NCBI RefSeq assembly: GCF_013396335.1
Contig: NZ_JABWSY010000020.1
Location: 1-64,000 of the forward strand
Source of the DNA: Bacillus sp. EB106-08-02-XG196
GTDB lineage: Bacteria > Bacillota > Bacilli > Bacillales > Cytobacillaceae
Reading direction: 5' to 3'
DNA: 64,000 bases
Position 1 is the first letter of the stretch. Each line of letters starts with the position of its first letter. Both the position numbers and the translations under genes were made by a program. The notes under the pieces were generated by a model. It was not told the DNA's origin. It saw only the letters and a program-made list of their open reading frames with translations, and searched no databases. This document shows, piece by piece, positions 42,810 through 51,394 of the stretch.

Positions 42810-44081
42810 CTAAACTGCTTGATTTTTTAATAATGAAGGATCACTTTTTTGGTCCTTCAATTTCTTAATATCAAGTCGAATCAGTATGGAGATGATAAAT
42901 GCGACCACAAATAATCCTGAAAAGAATGTTAAGCTGCCTGAATAGCTTCCTGTTGTATCCTTAATCCATGCTGCAAATAATGGGCCGACAAGTCCTGCTG
43001 CTGCCCATGCGGTTAAGATGTATCCATGAATAGCTCCCAACTGCTTTGTACCAAAAATGTCACCAATAAATGCCGGTATTGAAGCAAATCCACCGCCATA
43101 ACAGGTGTAAACGACAATTAACAAGCCCATGAACAACCATTTAATCGATACATCTGGAAGGATAAAGAAGATGACCATCTGCAGTACAAAGAAAGTCGTA
43201 TAGGTAGTTGGTCTGCCAATAATATCTGAAAGACTTGCCCAGCCAATTCTACCGAGACCGTTAAAAATTCCAATCGCTCCAACAAGAGCTGCAGCCGCGG
43301 CCATATCAATGCCGATACTTTCCATCGCAAGCGGTTTAGCAACTGCTAAAATGGCGATACCGCAAGTAATGTTAATGAATAACATCAACCACAAATACCA
43401 GAACCGTTTCGTTTTAACAGCTTCATTCGCCATAAGCTGCGATAAATCCATTGTGGGTTTTGCTTTACCACTTTGAATTTTTTCCTTGAAGCCTTCTGGC
43501 ATCCACCCTTCCTCTGGCTTCTCAAGATAAAGAGAAGATAGGGTCATAATGACAAAATATGAGCTTCCTAGGATGAAAAATGTATTTGCCACTCCCACTG
43601 AAGCTATGAGAATGTTCATAACAGGGCTGCTGATCGCGGCTGCGAAACCAAAACCCATAATTGCAAGTCCTGTAGCTAAGCCTCGTCTATCCGGAAACCA
43701 TTTAACAAGCGTTGATACAGGAGCGATATAACCTACCCCTAAGCCAATGCCACCCAATGCTCCGTAGAAAAAGTATAATAACGATTTCGAACCTAAATTA
43801 ATAGCAAGACCAGAACCTATGATGCCTATACCAAAGAATGTAGCTGCAAGTAAGCCGGCTTTTCTTGGACCGTGCTTCTCTACAAAGTGCCCCATGAAAG
43901 CAGCAGACAAGCCTAAAAATAAAATCGCAATGCTAAATGTTAGTGCCACTTCTGAATCAGACCAGCCAAATAGATCTTTTAATGGGGCTGTAAAATTACT
44001 CCAAGCATAGACGGAACCAATTGATATGTGTATTCCGACCGCTGATAAGGCAATGAGCCACCGGTTTTTTTTCTTTTTCAT
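42810..44081 (-). CDS. OFA-family MFS transporter (oxalate/formate antiporter-like)
   Basis: A 423-residue major facilitator with 12 helices. The OFA pattern is clear: SVGIHISIGSVYAWSNFTAPL in the first helix, FVEKHGPRKAGLL in the loop after helix 2 and WFPDRRGLATGLAIMGFGFAAAISSP in the middle. OFA members exchange oxalate, formate or other small carboxylates. Its place ahead of an FdhF-type enzyme and FdhD supports formate or oxalate traffic. GGGAGA precedes the ATG. A tandem leader RNA with a terminator lies upstream. Confidence 0.88.
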   Translation of the reverse strand: MKKKKNRWLIALSAVGIHISIGSVYAWSNFTAPLKDLFGWSDSEVALTFSIAILFLGLSAAFMGHFVEKHGPRKAGLLAATFFGIGIIGSGLAINLGSKSLLYFFYGALGGIGLGVGYIAPVSTLVKWFPDRRGLATGLAIMGFGFAAAISSPVMNILIASVGVANTFFILGSSYFVIMTLSSLYLEKPEEGWMPEGFKEKIQSGKAKPTMDLSQLMANEAVKTKRFWYLWLMLFINITCGIAILAVAKPLAMESIGIDMAAAAALVGAIGIFNGLGRIGWASLSDIIGRPTTYTTFFVLQMVIFFILPDVSIKWLFMGLLIVVYTCYGGGFASIPAFIGDIFGTKQLGAIHGYILTAWAAAGLVGPLFAAWIKDTTGSYSGSLTFFSGLFVVAFIISILIRLDIKKLKDQKSDPSLLKNQAV

Positions 44082-44125
44082 TTAGATCTCTCCCTATTGA
44101 AAACATTTTCATTAAGCAAATCGTG

Positions 44126-44237
44126 AAAAAAATAAAAAACCGTCATAAAGATTCATTACATCGGTTCCAAAAAATCAGAATCCAACATGAATCCTTATAA
44201 CGGTTTGCCTTAAACAGGGACGCTGTTAAGTACCAAC
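44126..44237 (-). ncRNA. Attenuator leader RNA before the OFA gene
   Basis: On the minus strand: GTTGG (44233-44237), hairpin AACAG-CGTCC-CTGTT (44213-44227), then CAAAC (44203-44207), whose AAC can pair with GTT and which overlaps the 5' arm of a long terminator (AACCG...CGGTT, 44138-44205) with a T-rich tail. Sequence and layout match the element before fdhF. Confidence 0.65.
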
Positions 44238-44265
44238 TGTTATAATATGTACCCATAATATGAGA

Positions 44266-44310
44266 ATTAACCCTCTTAACCGATAAACAGGTTCGCTGTT
44301 TCGTATTAAT
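44266..44310 (-). ncRNA. Second leader hairpin module before the OFA gene
   Basis: ATTAA (44306-44310) can pair with TTAAT (44266-44270) around the hairpin AAACAG-CGAAC-CTGTTT (44285-44301). The core hairpin is the same as in the two attenuators, but the closing stem differs by base-pair-preserving changes. It has no terminator of its own, so the OFA leader would be a tandem array. Two TTGTGAA direct repeats and an AT-rich promoter-like stretch lie further upstream (about 44340-44400). Confidence 0.5.
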
Positions 44311-44486
44311 AGAGTCTCATATTTTAGAATAAATGTTATATTTCACAATTTGTTCACAATTTATTTTTTATATTAACATGGTAGCGAATACATTACAATA
44401 GATTTATTTCATTTATTCCCTTATAGAACAAACCTTTACAATATATAGTCCTTCCACACCTTACCTCTTCCGGTTCACAATAAAAA

Positions 44487-44507
44487 ACGGCACCATAGAG
44501 ATGCCGT
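44487..44507 (-). terminator. Terminator of the S8 protease gene
   Basis: ACGGCA/TGCCGT stem 29 nt after the stop, followed on the minus strand by TTTTTATT. Confidence 0.65.
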
Positions 44508-44535
44508 CTTTATTTACAAATTTTACAGAATCCTT

Positions 44536-46938
44536 TTAATACTGTGCATAGTAGCGGGAAATAGCTACTGCAAAATCACCTCTTGTTACATGATTTCCTG
44601 GTTTGAATTTAGCTGTTACAGTTGGCAGCAGATCATAAGGACCTTGTGTAACCTCGAAGTAAGCATTCAGAATATTCAAGTCCAATGCAAGCTGAACATA
44701 GCCTCGAAGATGTGGGGGTACTGAAGCACTATCAGCAATGGCAATCCTTGAATCACCGTATTGTACAGTTAATGACTCGTTCATTTTTGCTTCTGCCTCT
44801 GCTTGAAGGCCGAGGTTTTGTACTAGGGTATAGGCTAAATCAGTACGTGTTAGAGCTTGTTTTGGAGAGAATTTTCCAGTAGCTGTAGCAGCTATGACGC
44901 CTTTTCCATTGTATCCCGGGTCACGTAGTGCCGCGCCTTTTGCTGCCACTGCTTCAGCGAAGGCTAAGTCCTCCCCTTTAACATCTAGGAAAGTAGTGGT
45001 GCCTGTCACCGGTAAATATTGACGAACCCCTGCACCCATAACCACATATTTTGCTAAATCGATACGCGTTAGGTTGTCATTTGGACGGAAGCTTCCATCC
45101 GCATAACTATCAAGTAATCTCTCATTTACACCTATCTTGATAGCTGATTCGGCAGGGTGTCCGGCGATATCCGATAAACCTGTAAAGCTACCGGCTTTCT
45201 TTGTTGTTAATTCACCTTTGATTTCTTCATCAAGAGCAATTCCGTCTAAGCCCTCAAGCTTCATTGTCCATTGGCCAGCTTTTGGTGAAGTAACTTGAAC
45301 CGTACGATCGGTGTAAAGCGGGAAGAGCAAATAGATTCCCGAGCTATATTCGTTTCCATCTGGATCAATTAATACTAGGTTAATCGTGTTTCCGGTCTGA
45401 TCTAGCAATCCTGCTGCGTTAATCCGGGCAGTTAATTCAGATACACCAGGTTCAACATCGAAGGGTTGAACATTACCATTAAGGTTTAGGTTGCTATAAT
45501 TAAGAGTAAAGGGTGTTCTTTTAACATTTAGGTTAACATTGGCGTTAAATGTACGATTTGCATTCACCGTCGTGCCATATGCACGGTTGTTAAACGCAGC
45601 GTCAACAGCAGCATAAGCATTTACATATCCAGCGCCAACCTCCCATGCTTCATAGCCTGACATATTAGAAGCTGTTTGGTGTAAAATTTCTTTTACCTCT
45701 GTTGGTGATAAAGTAGGATTTGCTTCTAGTAACAGAGCAACGATACCCGCAACATGCGGGGCAGCCATCGAGGTGCCACTCATTGTCGTGTAATAAGGAA
45801 GATGCGCTGGCTCAATGTTCTCTAGGTCGTCGGTTGCTCCAAGACTTGAAACGGGTGCTGCGACTCTAGTAGAAATAATTCCTTCGCCAGGTGCAGTTAC
45901 CGTTGGGCGGTCCTCCCACTTAAAGGTTTCACCATCGACCACAACGGTTCCACCTTTGCCGCTCACTCCACGCGAAGAGAAATCGGCGAGTTTTGCTTGT
46001 TTCGTACCTACCGCAACCGTGATTACCCAAGGGGCTTTTTTATAATTCCCAGAAATGGTCGATTCACCTGGCCCTGAATTTCCCGCAGAAAACACCGTCA
46101 CGATACCACGGTCATATAACTTCTTGGTGGCAATATTAATCGGGTCAAACGGATCGAATTCCGTACCGGCATCGCTCGTAGTTCCCCATGAATTCGTAAT
46201 CACGCGGATGTTGTATTCCGTTTGATGTGTTAGCGCATAATCAAAACCGCCGATGGTATCAAGAATGGCTACAGCTGCGCCTGAACCATATCCAATCATA
46301 TCGGCACCAGGTGCTACGCCTTCATATTTTCCACTAGACATTTCTCCAGTTCCGCCCACAATTCCGGCCACATGGGTCCCGTGACCGCCAGTTGTATCAG
46401 TGTTTGGAACATCTTCCACGTAGGAAATCGGCAACAAATCACTTAATGCATGCAGATTTGTGGATGCCATCACATTTTGGACTACATGATTTCCAAATTC
46501 TAAATCAGGATGTGTGCCATCTATTCCACTGTCGTTCACCACAACCCCGATCCCTTTCCCTGAGACCGGCAGTCCGCCATTTAATTTACGGAGAGTGTCA
46601 TCTTTTCGCAATTGGTCAACACCCGTTAACTCTGTTCCCGTTTCATTTTCGTATGTTACCTTCTCGTTATCATAGATGGACAAAACCTCTGGATTCGCAG
46701 CCAAAGCACTAATTTGCTCGGGCGTGGCTACGATACCTGTGATTGGTAAACTTTGAAATGACAGCCCCTGCTTGATTCCTAGTTTTTCTAGTACTCCTAA
46801 CTGAGACGCAGATGGTGCTCCATCACCTTTGAAGGTAACAACCGCATCGATGGAATCCACTGATTTTTGCAGTAGTTCCGTTACATCTGGATCCATATAT
46901 GCACCTGCCTGCGTGGTCGCATTGGACACAGATGCCAT
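44536..46938 (-). CDS. S8 subtilisin-like protease with S-layer homology domains; signal peptide out of frame
   Basis: An 800-residue serine protease. An N-terminal inhibitor-like domain (about 20-95) is followed by the catalytic domain with Asp136 (VVVNDSGID), His186 (GGHGTHVAG) and the serine in MSGTSMAAPHVAG, a beta-rich domain and SLH repeats from about 590 (YADGSFRPNDNLTRIDLAKY, GKFSPKQALTRTDLAY, KFKPGNHVTRGDFAVAISRY) that anchor it to the cell wall. The open frame begins at the end of a signal peptide. Upstream in frame lie AFLLSCILTISPIF and SMASVSNA, but the plausible TTG start (46990, GGGGGG upstream) is one base out of frame at a run of four A. So the gene probably begins at 46990 with a one-base indel. 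Confidence 0.85.
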   Translation of the reverse strand: MASVSNATTQAGAYMDPDVTELLQKSVDSIDAVVTFKGDGAPSASQLGVLEKLGIKQGLSFQSLPITGIVATPEQISALAANPEVLSIYDNEKVTYENETGTELTGVDQLRKDDTLRKLNGGLPVSGKGIGVVVNDSGIDGTHPDLEFGNHVVQNVMASTNLHALSDLLPISYVEDVPNTDTTGGHGTHVAGIVGGTGEMSSGKYEGVAPGADMIGYGSGAAVAILDTIGGFDYALTHQTEYNIRVITNSWGTTSDAGTEFDPFDPINIATKKLYDRGIVTVFSAGNSGPGESTISGNYKKAPWVITVAVGTKQAKLADFSSRGVSGKGGTVVVDGETFKWEDRPTVTAPGEGIISTRVAAPVSSLGATDDLENIEPAHLPYYTTMSGTSMAAPHVAGIVALLLEANPTLSPTEVKEILHQTASNMSGYEAWEVGAGYVNAYAAVDAAFNNRAYGTTVNANRTFNANVNLNVKRTPFTLNYSNLNLNGNVQPFDVEPGVSELTARINAAGLLDQTGNTINLVLIDPDGNEYSSGIYLLFPLYTDRTVQVTSPKAGQWTMKLEGLDGIALDEEIKGELTTKKAGSFTGLSDIAGHPAESAIKIGVNERLLDSYADGSFRPNDNLTRIDLAKYVVMGAGVRQYLPVTGTTTFLDVKGEDLAFAEAVAAKGAALRDPGYNGKGVIAATATGKFSPKQALTRTDLAYTLVQNLGLQAEAEAKMNESLTVQYGDSRIAIADSASVPPHLRGYVQLALDLNILNAYFEVTQGPYDLLPTVTAKFKPGNHVTRGDFAVAISRYYAQY

Positions 46939-46983
46939 GGAAAAAATAGGTGAAATAGTAAGTATGCATGATAGTAAAAATGC

Positions 46984-46990
46984 TTTTCAA
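46984..46990 (-). other. Apparent one-base frameshift at the S8 protease start
   Basis: On the minus strand TTG (46990-46988) is followed by AAAA (46987-46984) and then GCA, which begins the in-frame hydrophobic stretch. Three or six A would restore Met-Lys(-Lys)-Ala-Phe-Leu-Leu. GGGGGG (46997-47002) is a well-placed ribosome site. Confidence 0.6.
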
Positions 46991-47145
46991 AATTAGCCCC
47001 CCTAAAGTATGTGTTATTTTCTCTCTATTATCTATTAGAAAATGGAAGATAACTATTCTGCAAAAGGGGTATCTTTTGTTGTCATTATACCTATTTGTTC
47101 TAGTACGGAAGTAGTATACAAAATCACTTTCTTCAAAAACATAAA

Positions 47146-47230
47146 CCTTCTACTTTCAATTCCCAATACAACCTAATCCCACCAAAAATACCAAACGGAT
47201 GAATGAATAAGTGTTCCAGCTAGACCATTA
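47146..47230 (-). pseudogene. 85-bp remnant of a DUF4253 gene
   Basis: Matches 37999-38083, the 3' end of the intact DUF4253 gene and its flank, at 82 of 85 positions. It encodes the last residues NGLAGTLIHSSVWYFWWD and the stop. No other part of the gene is present. The rest of 46991-47374 holds no gene. Confidence 0.85.
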
Positions 47231-47374
47231 TATGCCATAGAAATAGCCCTTTAATTCTTTCTTTTAAAGTTAACATAATATAATTATATAATAGATATAG
47301 TTTCCTTAAGAACCGGCTGTGCGGAGTTTCCTTCGTCATCCTTCCTACAGAAAAAAGTGCTGGCACTTTTCTTG

Positions 47375-48580
47375 TTATCTACCGCAGCATTTTTTATATT
47401 TTTCTCCACTTCCACAAGGGCATGGCTCATTTCTGCCTATTTTAACAATCTTTTCGCTATCACTATTGTTGATTTTAGAGGTTGGAAGAGGTTTTAAATA
47501 CTTATTTCTCTGTGCACTTAATTCAGTTGATGTATATCCTTTAAGAAACCATTCTCTCGTGTTATGCATCAGGTGAACAACTTTATCCATTAACGCTTTG
47601 ACGGTATCTAAACTATCAATTTCGAATTGTTTACTTAAATAATTTAGAACATCATTAGGGCCATGGCCAATCCTCGTGGCATAAACACATTCTTCTACGA
47701 TACTATCTGCTTTCACTTTATTTATTTTAAAGTTTTGTATAAGAAAGTTCACTAATTGTGTATAACTTATATTCCTGTCAACAAAACCTGGTTCACCAGC
47801 TATTAGGAGTTGTTGCTTTGAAAAAGGAAAGTAAGGTACTGTTTTTCTCGCTTGCTGTTCCTTAATAACTTTTTTCGAATCAAATACTCTTAAAGTAGAA
47901 TAGCCATCCTCATTACTATAGTTTTCCTTACGATAAGTATTAGCTTCATAAATTACATTGAGGTATTCTCTGATGTTTATCTTTGCTTTTGTATAACTTT
48001 CCAGCATTTCTAGTAGTTTTGTTACACTCAATGTTCCATAATAATATAAAAGACCGTTTGTTAGCCTTATCCACTCAGTATTTCTAGCTACAGTTTCCCT
48101 TATTTTTAAATTGTTTTGTAAATCTAAGATTGGATCGATAATTTCATTAGGGACAGCTATCATTTTATTCCCTTCAAAAGTCCCCGTGTAAACCAACCCG
48201 CTATCACGAAAATACTCAATTTGATTCGCCTCTAGGTTTGGTACAATGATTTGACCGCCATTACTGGCTATATTGGTGAGGATTTTAAAACGTTCTATAT
48301 CCCATAATGAGAAAAGGTTCTCAATATTCTCAGGAATCCTTTCTACCAACAAAGCAATCAACTCTGACTTTTTCAAACTACTTGCGTTTTTGAGGACTAA
48401 TTTTTTTCTAATATCGTCTAGGTCTGCTTTTGTATAGGAACCTAATCCTTCTAATAGTGTAAAAGGAAACTTCCTTTGCCCCCAATGTTTTTGGTATTGT
48501 TTTTCCTCTTGTTCTCTTTGCAAATTTTTCAATCCATTGAATGCCTTTACCAAAGCATCTTCCACTTTTTTATCGCTCAT
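47375..48580 (-). CDS. SEC-C motif protein of unknown function
   Basis: A cytosolic protein of about 401 residues ending in a zinc-binding SEC-C motif (KIGRNEPCPCGSGEKYKKCC). The body is helical, with a SAP/Rho-N-like start (TKADLDDIRKKLVLKNASSLKKSELIALLVE) shown here by its first and last residues. SEC-C tails bind SecB or ribosome-like partners in SecA and other proteins; the role of this protein is not known. The ATG at 48580 has AGTAGGTG upstream. It is monocistronic as far as I can see. Confidence 0.75.
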   Translation of the reverse strand: MSDKKVEDALVKAFNGLKNLQREQEEKQYQKHWGQRKFPFTLLEGLGSYTKADLDDIRKKLVLKNASSLKKSELIALLVERIPENIENLFSLWDIERFKILTNIASNGGQIIVPNLEANQIEYFRDSGLVYTGTFEGNKMIAVPNEIIDPILDLQNNLKIRETVARNTEWIRLTNGLLYYYGTLSVTKLLEMLESYTKAKINIREYLNVIYEANTYRKENYSNEDGYSTLRVFDSKKVIKEQQARKTVPYFPFSKQQLLIAGEPGFVDRNISYTQLVNFLIQNFKINKVKADSIVEECVYATRIGHGPNDVLNYLSKQFEIDSLDTVKALMDKVVHLMHNTREWFLKGYTSTELSAQRNKYLKPLPTSKINNSDSEKIVKIGRNEPCPCGSGEKYKKCCGR

Positions 48581-48658
48581 TTTATACACCTACTCTAATA
48601 CCTATTATATATAGTGAAGAATACACCAAAACCCTTTACTCCACAACCAGAAGTCCAT

Positions 48659-48702
48659 AGGGACTGTTCTCTTGGTCAAAAAAGACCAAGAGAACCGTCC
48701 CT
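48659..48702. repeat. Dispersed palindrome, copy 2
   Basis: AGGGACTGTTCTCTTGGTC and GACCAAGAGAACCGTCCCT around six A, between the SGNH and SEC-C genes. It shares its arms with 36451-36504. It may also serve as the SGNH gene terminator. Confidence 0.65.
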
Positions 48703-48720
48703 ACTGCATCCATCACAGCA

Positions 48721-49683
48721 TCATGATGCTACTTCGACTTTGTCAATTTCGGTTTCTTTATTGGATTCCTTCAAATATTCTAAAACTCGCTTGGCCATTC
48801 GTTTATAGCCATTTGTGTTTGGGTGGAATTCATCTTCAGCCAATAAATCAATATTCGAATTACTAAAAAGGTCTTTTGTTGGAATATACCTTACATTCTC
48901 ATATTCCTCCGCAAGTGACTTTCCAGCATCATTCCAATTATCAATAATCATTCCAAGTTCTTTTATTTCACCAAAGTGCCGTTCAAACGGATTATAAAAC
49001 CCAATTAGATAAATTTGGGCATCTGGATTCAGATTATTGATTTTATCAAAAATGGCTCTTAATCGCTCCATATATTTCAACCTCTCCACTTGGAAGGGTT
49101 CCATCGTCACATTCAAGAAATTGGATTTTAGTACATTCATAATGTCATTCGCACCAATTGTGATTAGTACCATGTCAGCCTCCTTAATGGCAGAGGCAAT
49201 CTCTTTATTTTCCATCCGTTTTAGTAATTGATCTGACCTCTTTCCTTTTTTACCGAAGTTTTCAACCGAGATATTTAGGTTATTGTCTTCAAAGGTGTGA
49301 CTAAGGATGCCGACATAACCGCCATTCTCCGTTTCATCTCCTACCCCCTCGGTTAGAGAATCACCGATTGCCACAATCTTTTGATCCTTTTTAAAGAAAT
49401 CTAATGCAATTTCCACTACTTCCCTGACCTTCGCCTTAATATCTTCCTTTATCGGTTTATCGTTTGCGTCTTCCGGTTCTGTCTGTGCCTTTTCAACTAC
49501 TGGAGCATTTTCAGTGGCAGTTTCTCCTGTATTTTCTGTTTGGTCTTGATTAACAGAAGCGACCGCCTTTACACTTTCCACCTCTGTTTGTTCACGATCT
49601 GGCAGAAATAAAAATAGGAGAAAACTCACAAATAACAAACTGCCAATAATCATCATCATCGTCGTTGTTTTTTTTCTCTGCAA
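48721..49683 (-). CDS. SGNH/GDSL-family hydrolase (YpmR-like)
   Basis: A 320-residue membrane-anchored esterase or lipase. An uncleaved signal anchor (about 8-28) leads into a low-complexity acidic linker (30-90) and the SGNH domain with IVAIGDSLTEG (Ser109), ITIGANDIM (Asn block) and DEFHPNTNGY (Asp-His). The domain lies outside the membrane. This matches the Bacillus YpmR type. Substrate unknown. The start at a TTG is uncertain; the ATG at residue 9 is an alternative. Confidence 0.85.
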   Translation of the reverse strand: MQRKKTTTMMMIIGSLLFVSFLLFLFLPDREQTEVESVKAVASVNQDQTENTGETATENAPVVEKAQTEPEDANDKPIKEDIKAKVREVVEIALDFFKKDQKIVAIGDSLTEGVGDETENGGYVGILSHTFEDNNLNISVENFGKKGKRSDQLLKRMENKEIASAIKEADMVLITIGANDIMNVLKSNFLNVTMEPFQVERLKYMERLRAIFDKINNLNPDAQIYLIGFYNPFERHFGEIKELGMIIDNWNDAGKSLAEEYENVRYIPTKDLFSNSNIDLLAEDEFHPNTNGYKRMAKRVLEYLKESNKETEIDKVEVAS

Positions 49684-49808
49684 AATTCCATCACACCTAT
49701 TACTTTTGTAAATTCATAATCTAAGTAAATAACATCTTAGTAATATATAGTTATTCATTTTATCATGGGAGGCAACATTCCGAAAGACAACAAATATTAG
49801 AAATCAAA

Positions 49809-49863
49809 GGGGGACTGTTTTCATGCTTCTTCGTTAACTAACCGAAGCGTGAAAACCTCCCCC
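49809..49863 (-). terminator. Terminator-like hairpin after the GH4 gene
   Basis: GGGGG, GTTTTCA and GCTTC arms pair with CGAAGC, TGAAAAC and CCCCC just after the stop codon; only a short T-run follows on the minus strand. Confidence 0.5.
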
Positions 49864-49875
49864 TCAATTGTTTTT

Positions 49876-51177
49876 TTATGAAAATGGAGGAATCCAGCTT
49901 CCGTGTGCTTCAAAGAGGTCATCACACAGTGAGATAATATCATCGATGGACAACTCTGCACTTGTATGTGGATCCAACATCGCTGCTTGATAAACGGCTT
50001 CCCTTTTCCCGGTGATGGCGGCTTCAATGGTTAGGAGCTGTGTATTGATATTGGTTCTGTTAAGTGCTGCTAACTGTTCTGGTAAATCCCCTATATAACA
50101 AGGCATGATTCCACTTCTATCGACTACACAAGGCACTTCTACACAGGCTTTCTCTGGTAGATTACTGATTAACCGTCCACTGTTTAGAACATTGCCGCCA
50201 AATTTATATGGTACATTTGTTTCTATGGCTTCTATTATTCGAGAGCCATATTCTCGAGACCGGGTATGTGTGAGTTTACTATTATTCACCATCTGCTGCC
50301 TCATCGTTCTCCAGCCTTCCATTTGTTTCACACAACGACGTGGATATTCATCCAATGGAATATTAAATTTGTCTATAAGCTCTGGGTATCTATTCTTGAT
50401 AAAATAGGGATGATACTCCGCATTATGTTCGGAGGATTCCGTTACATAGTATCCGAATTTATCCATTAACTCATAACGCACCATATCTATGTGCTTTGAT
50501 TTTTGCTTTTCCTTTGCACGTTTCTTAATTTCTGGGTATAAATCCTGGCCATCACGTTTCACCTCTAAGAGCCATGCCATATGATTGATCCCCGCGATTC
50601 TTTCCTCAATTCCTTCATGGTCGATTCCCAAATCTCTAAAAAGGTGCTGTGTACATACTTGAACGCTATGACACAGCCCTACCGTTTTCACATTGGTGTA
50701 ACGGAGCATCACTCCAGTCAGCACTGCCATGGGATTGGTATAATTCAAAAACAGCGCATCTGGACAAACCTCTTCGATATCCCTGGCAAAATCGAGCATG
50801 ACGGGAATGGTTCTAAGCGAACGAAAGATCCCGCCAATCCCTACGGTATCCGCAATCGTCTGACGAAGACCATATTTCTTCGGAATCGCAAAATCAATTA
50901 CAGTACTAGGCTCGTAACCGCCGACTTGAATGGCATTAATGACATATTTTGCGTCTCTTAAGGCTTCCTTTCTATTAACATACGATTTAATCGTAATATC
51001 TTTATTGTAATTATTTTTTAAATTCGTCAACATGTTCTCTGAATCTTTTAACCGCTGCTCGTTGATATCATAAAGAGCAAATTCAAATCCCGCTAAGGCT
51101 TGGACAAACATACAATCACCTAGCACATTTTTCGCAAAAACCGTACTACCTGCACCTAAAAACGTAATTTTTGACAT
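49876..51177 (-). CDS. Glycoside hydrolase family 4 (alpha-galactosidase/alpha-glucosidase)
   Basis: A 433-residue NAD+ and Mn2+-dependent GH4 enzyme. The N-terminal Rossmann motif is FLGAGSTVFAKN, the metal ligands are Cys169 in GLCHSVQ and His199 in GINHMAW, and NYTNPMAVLTG is family-typical. GH4 enzymes cleave by an oxidation-elimination route. The nearest type is MelA/AglA, acting on alpha-galactosides or alpha-glucosides. No sugar transporter is adjacent, so the source of substrate is not clear. GGAAGGA precedes the ATG. Confidence 0.88.
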   Translation of the reverse strand: MSKITFLGAGSTVFAKNVLGDCMFVQALAGFEFALYDINEQRLKDSENMLTNLKNNYNKDITIKSYVNRKEALRDAKYVINAIQVGGYEPSTVIDFAIPKKYGLRQTIADTVGIGGIFRSLRTIPVMLDFARDIEEVCPDALFLNYTNPMAVLTGVMLRYTNVKTVGLCHSVQVCTQHLFRDLGIDHEGIEERIAGINHMAWLLEVKRDGQDLYPEIKKRAKEKQKSKHIDMVRYELMDKFGYYVTESSEHNAEYHPYFIKNRYPELIDKFNIPLDEYPRRCVKQMEGWRTMRQQMVNNSKLTHTRSREYGSRIIEAIETNVPYKFGGNVLNSGRLISNLPEKACVEVPCVVDRSGIMPCYIGDLPEQLAALNRTNINTQLLTIEAAITGKREAVYQAAMLDPHTSAELSIDDIISLCDDLFEAHGSWIPPFS

Positions 51178-51343
51178 ACTACAACATCCTTCCTGTGTAA
51201 AAGCTCTCTATTATTATTCGTTCACTACTAGTCTATTTCCTTGCTACTTAAGTCATTTCAATTATCTGCAGAAAGCAGCATCAATAAAGTGGGAAAGTTA
51301 TTTTATCAACCTCTATAACTTCTACACTCTTTATATAAAAAAA

Positions 51344-51368
51344 TCCGGTTACGATGATCGTAACCGGA
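51344..51368 (-). terminator. Terminator of the DUF917/HyuA operon
   Basis: A 12-bp perfect stem TCCGGTTACGAT/ATCGTAACCGGA followed on the minus strand by seven T, 26 nt after the last gene. Confidence 0.88.
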
Positions 51369-51394
51369 ATCCTTACTCATTCTTTAAATATGAA

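Noticed and set aside
44340..44400. TTGTGAA repeats before the OFA leader as an Fnr or Rex site
   Set aside because: The two copies are direct, not inverted, so they match neither consensus dyad well.
49821..50027. Possible frameshift at the end of the GH4 gene
   Set aside because: The overlapping frame carries no GH4 sequence; the 433-residue protein already has the usual length and ending.
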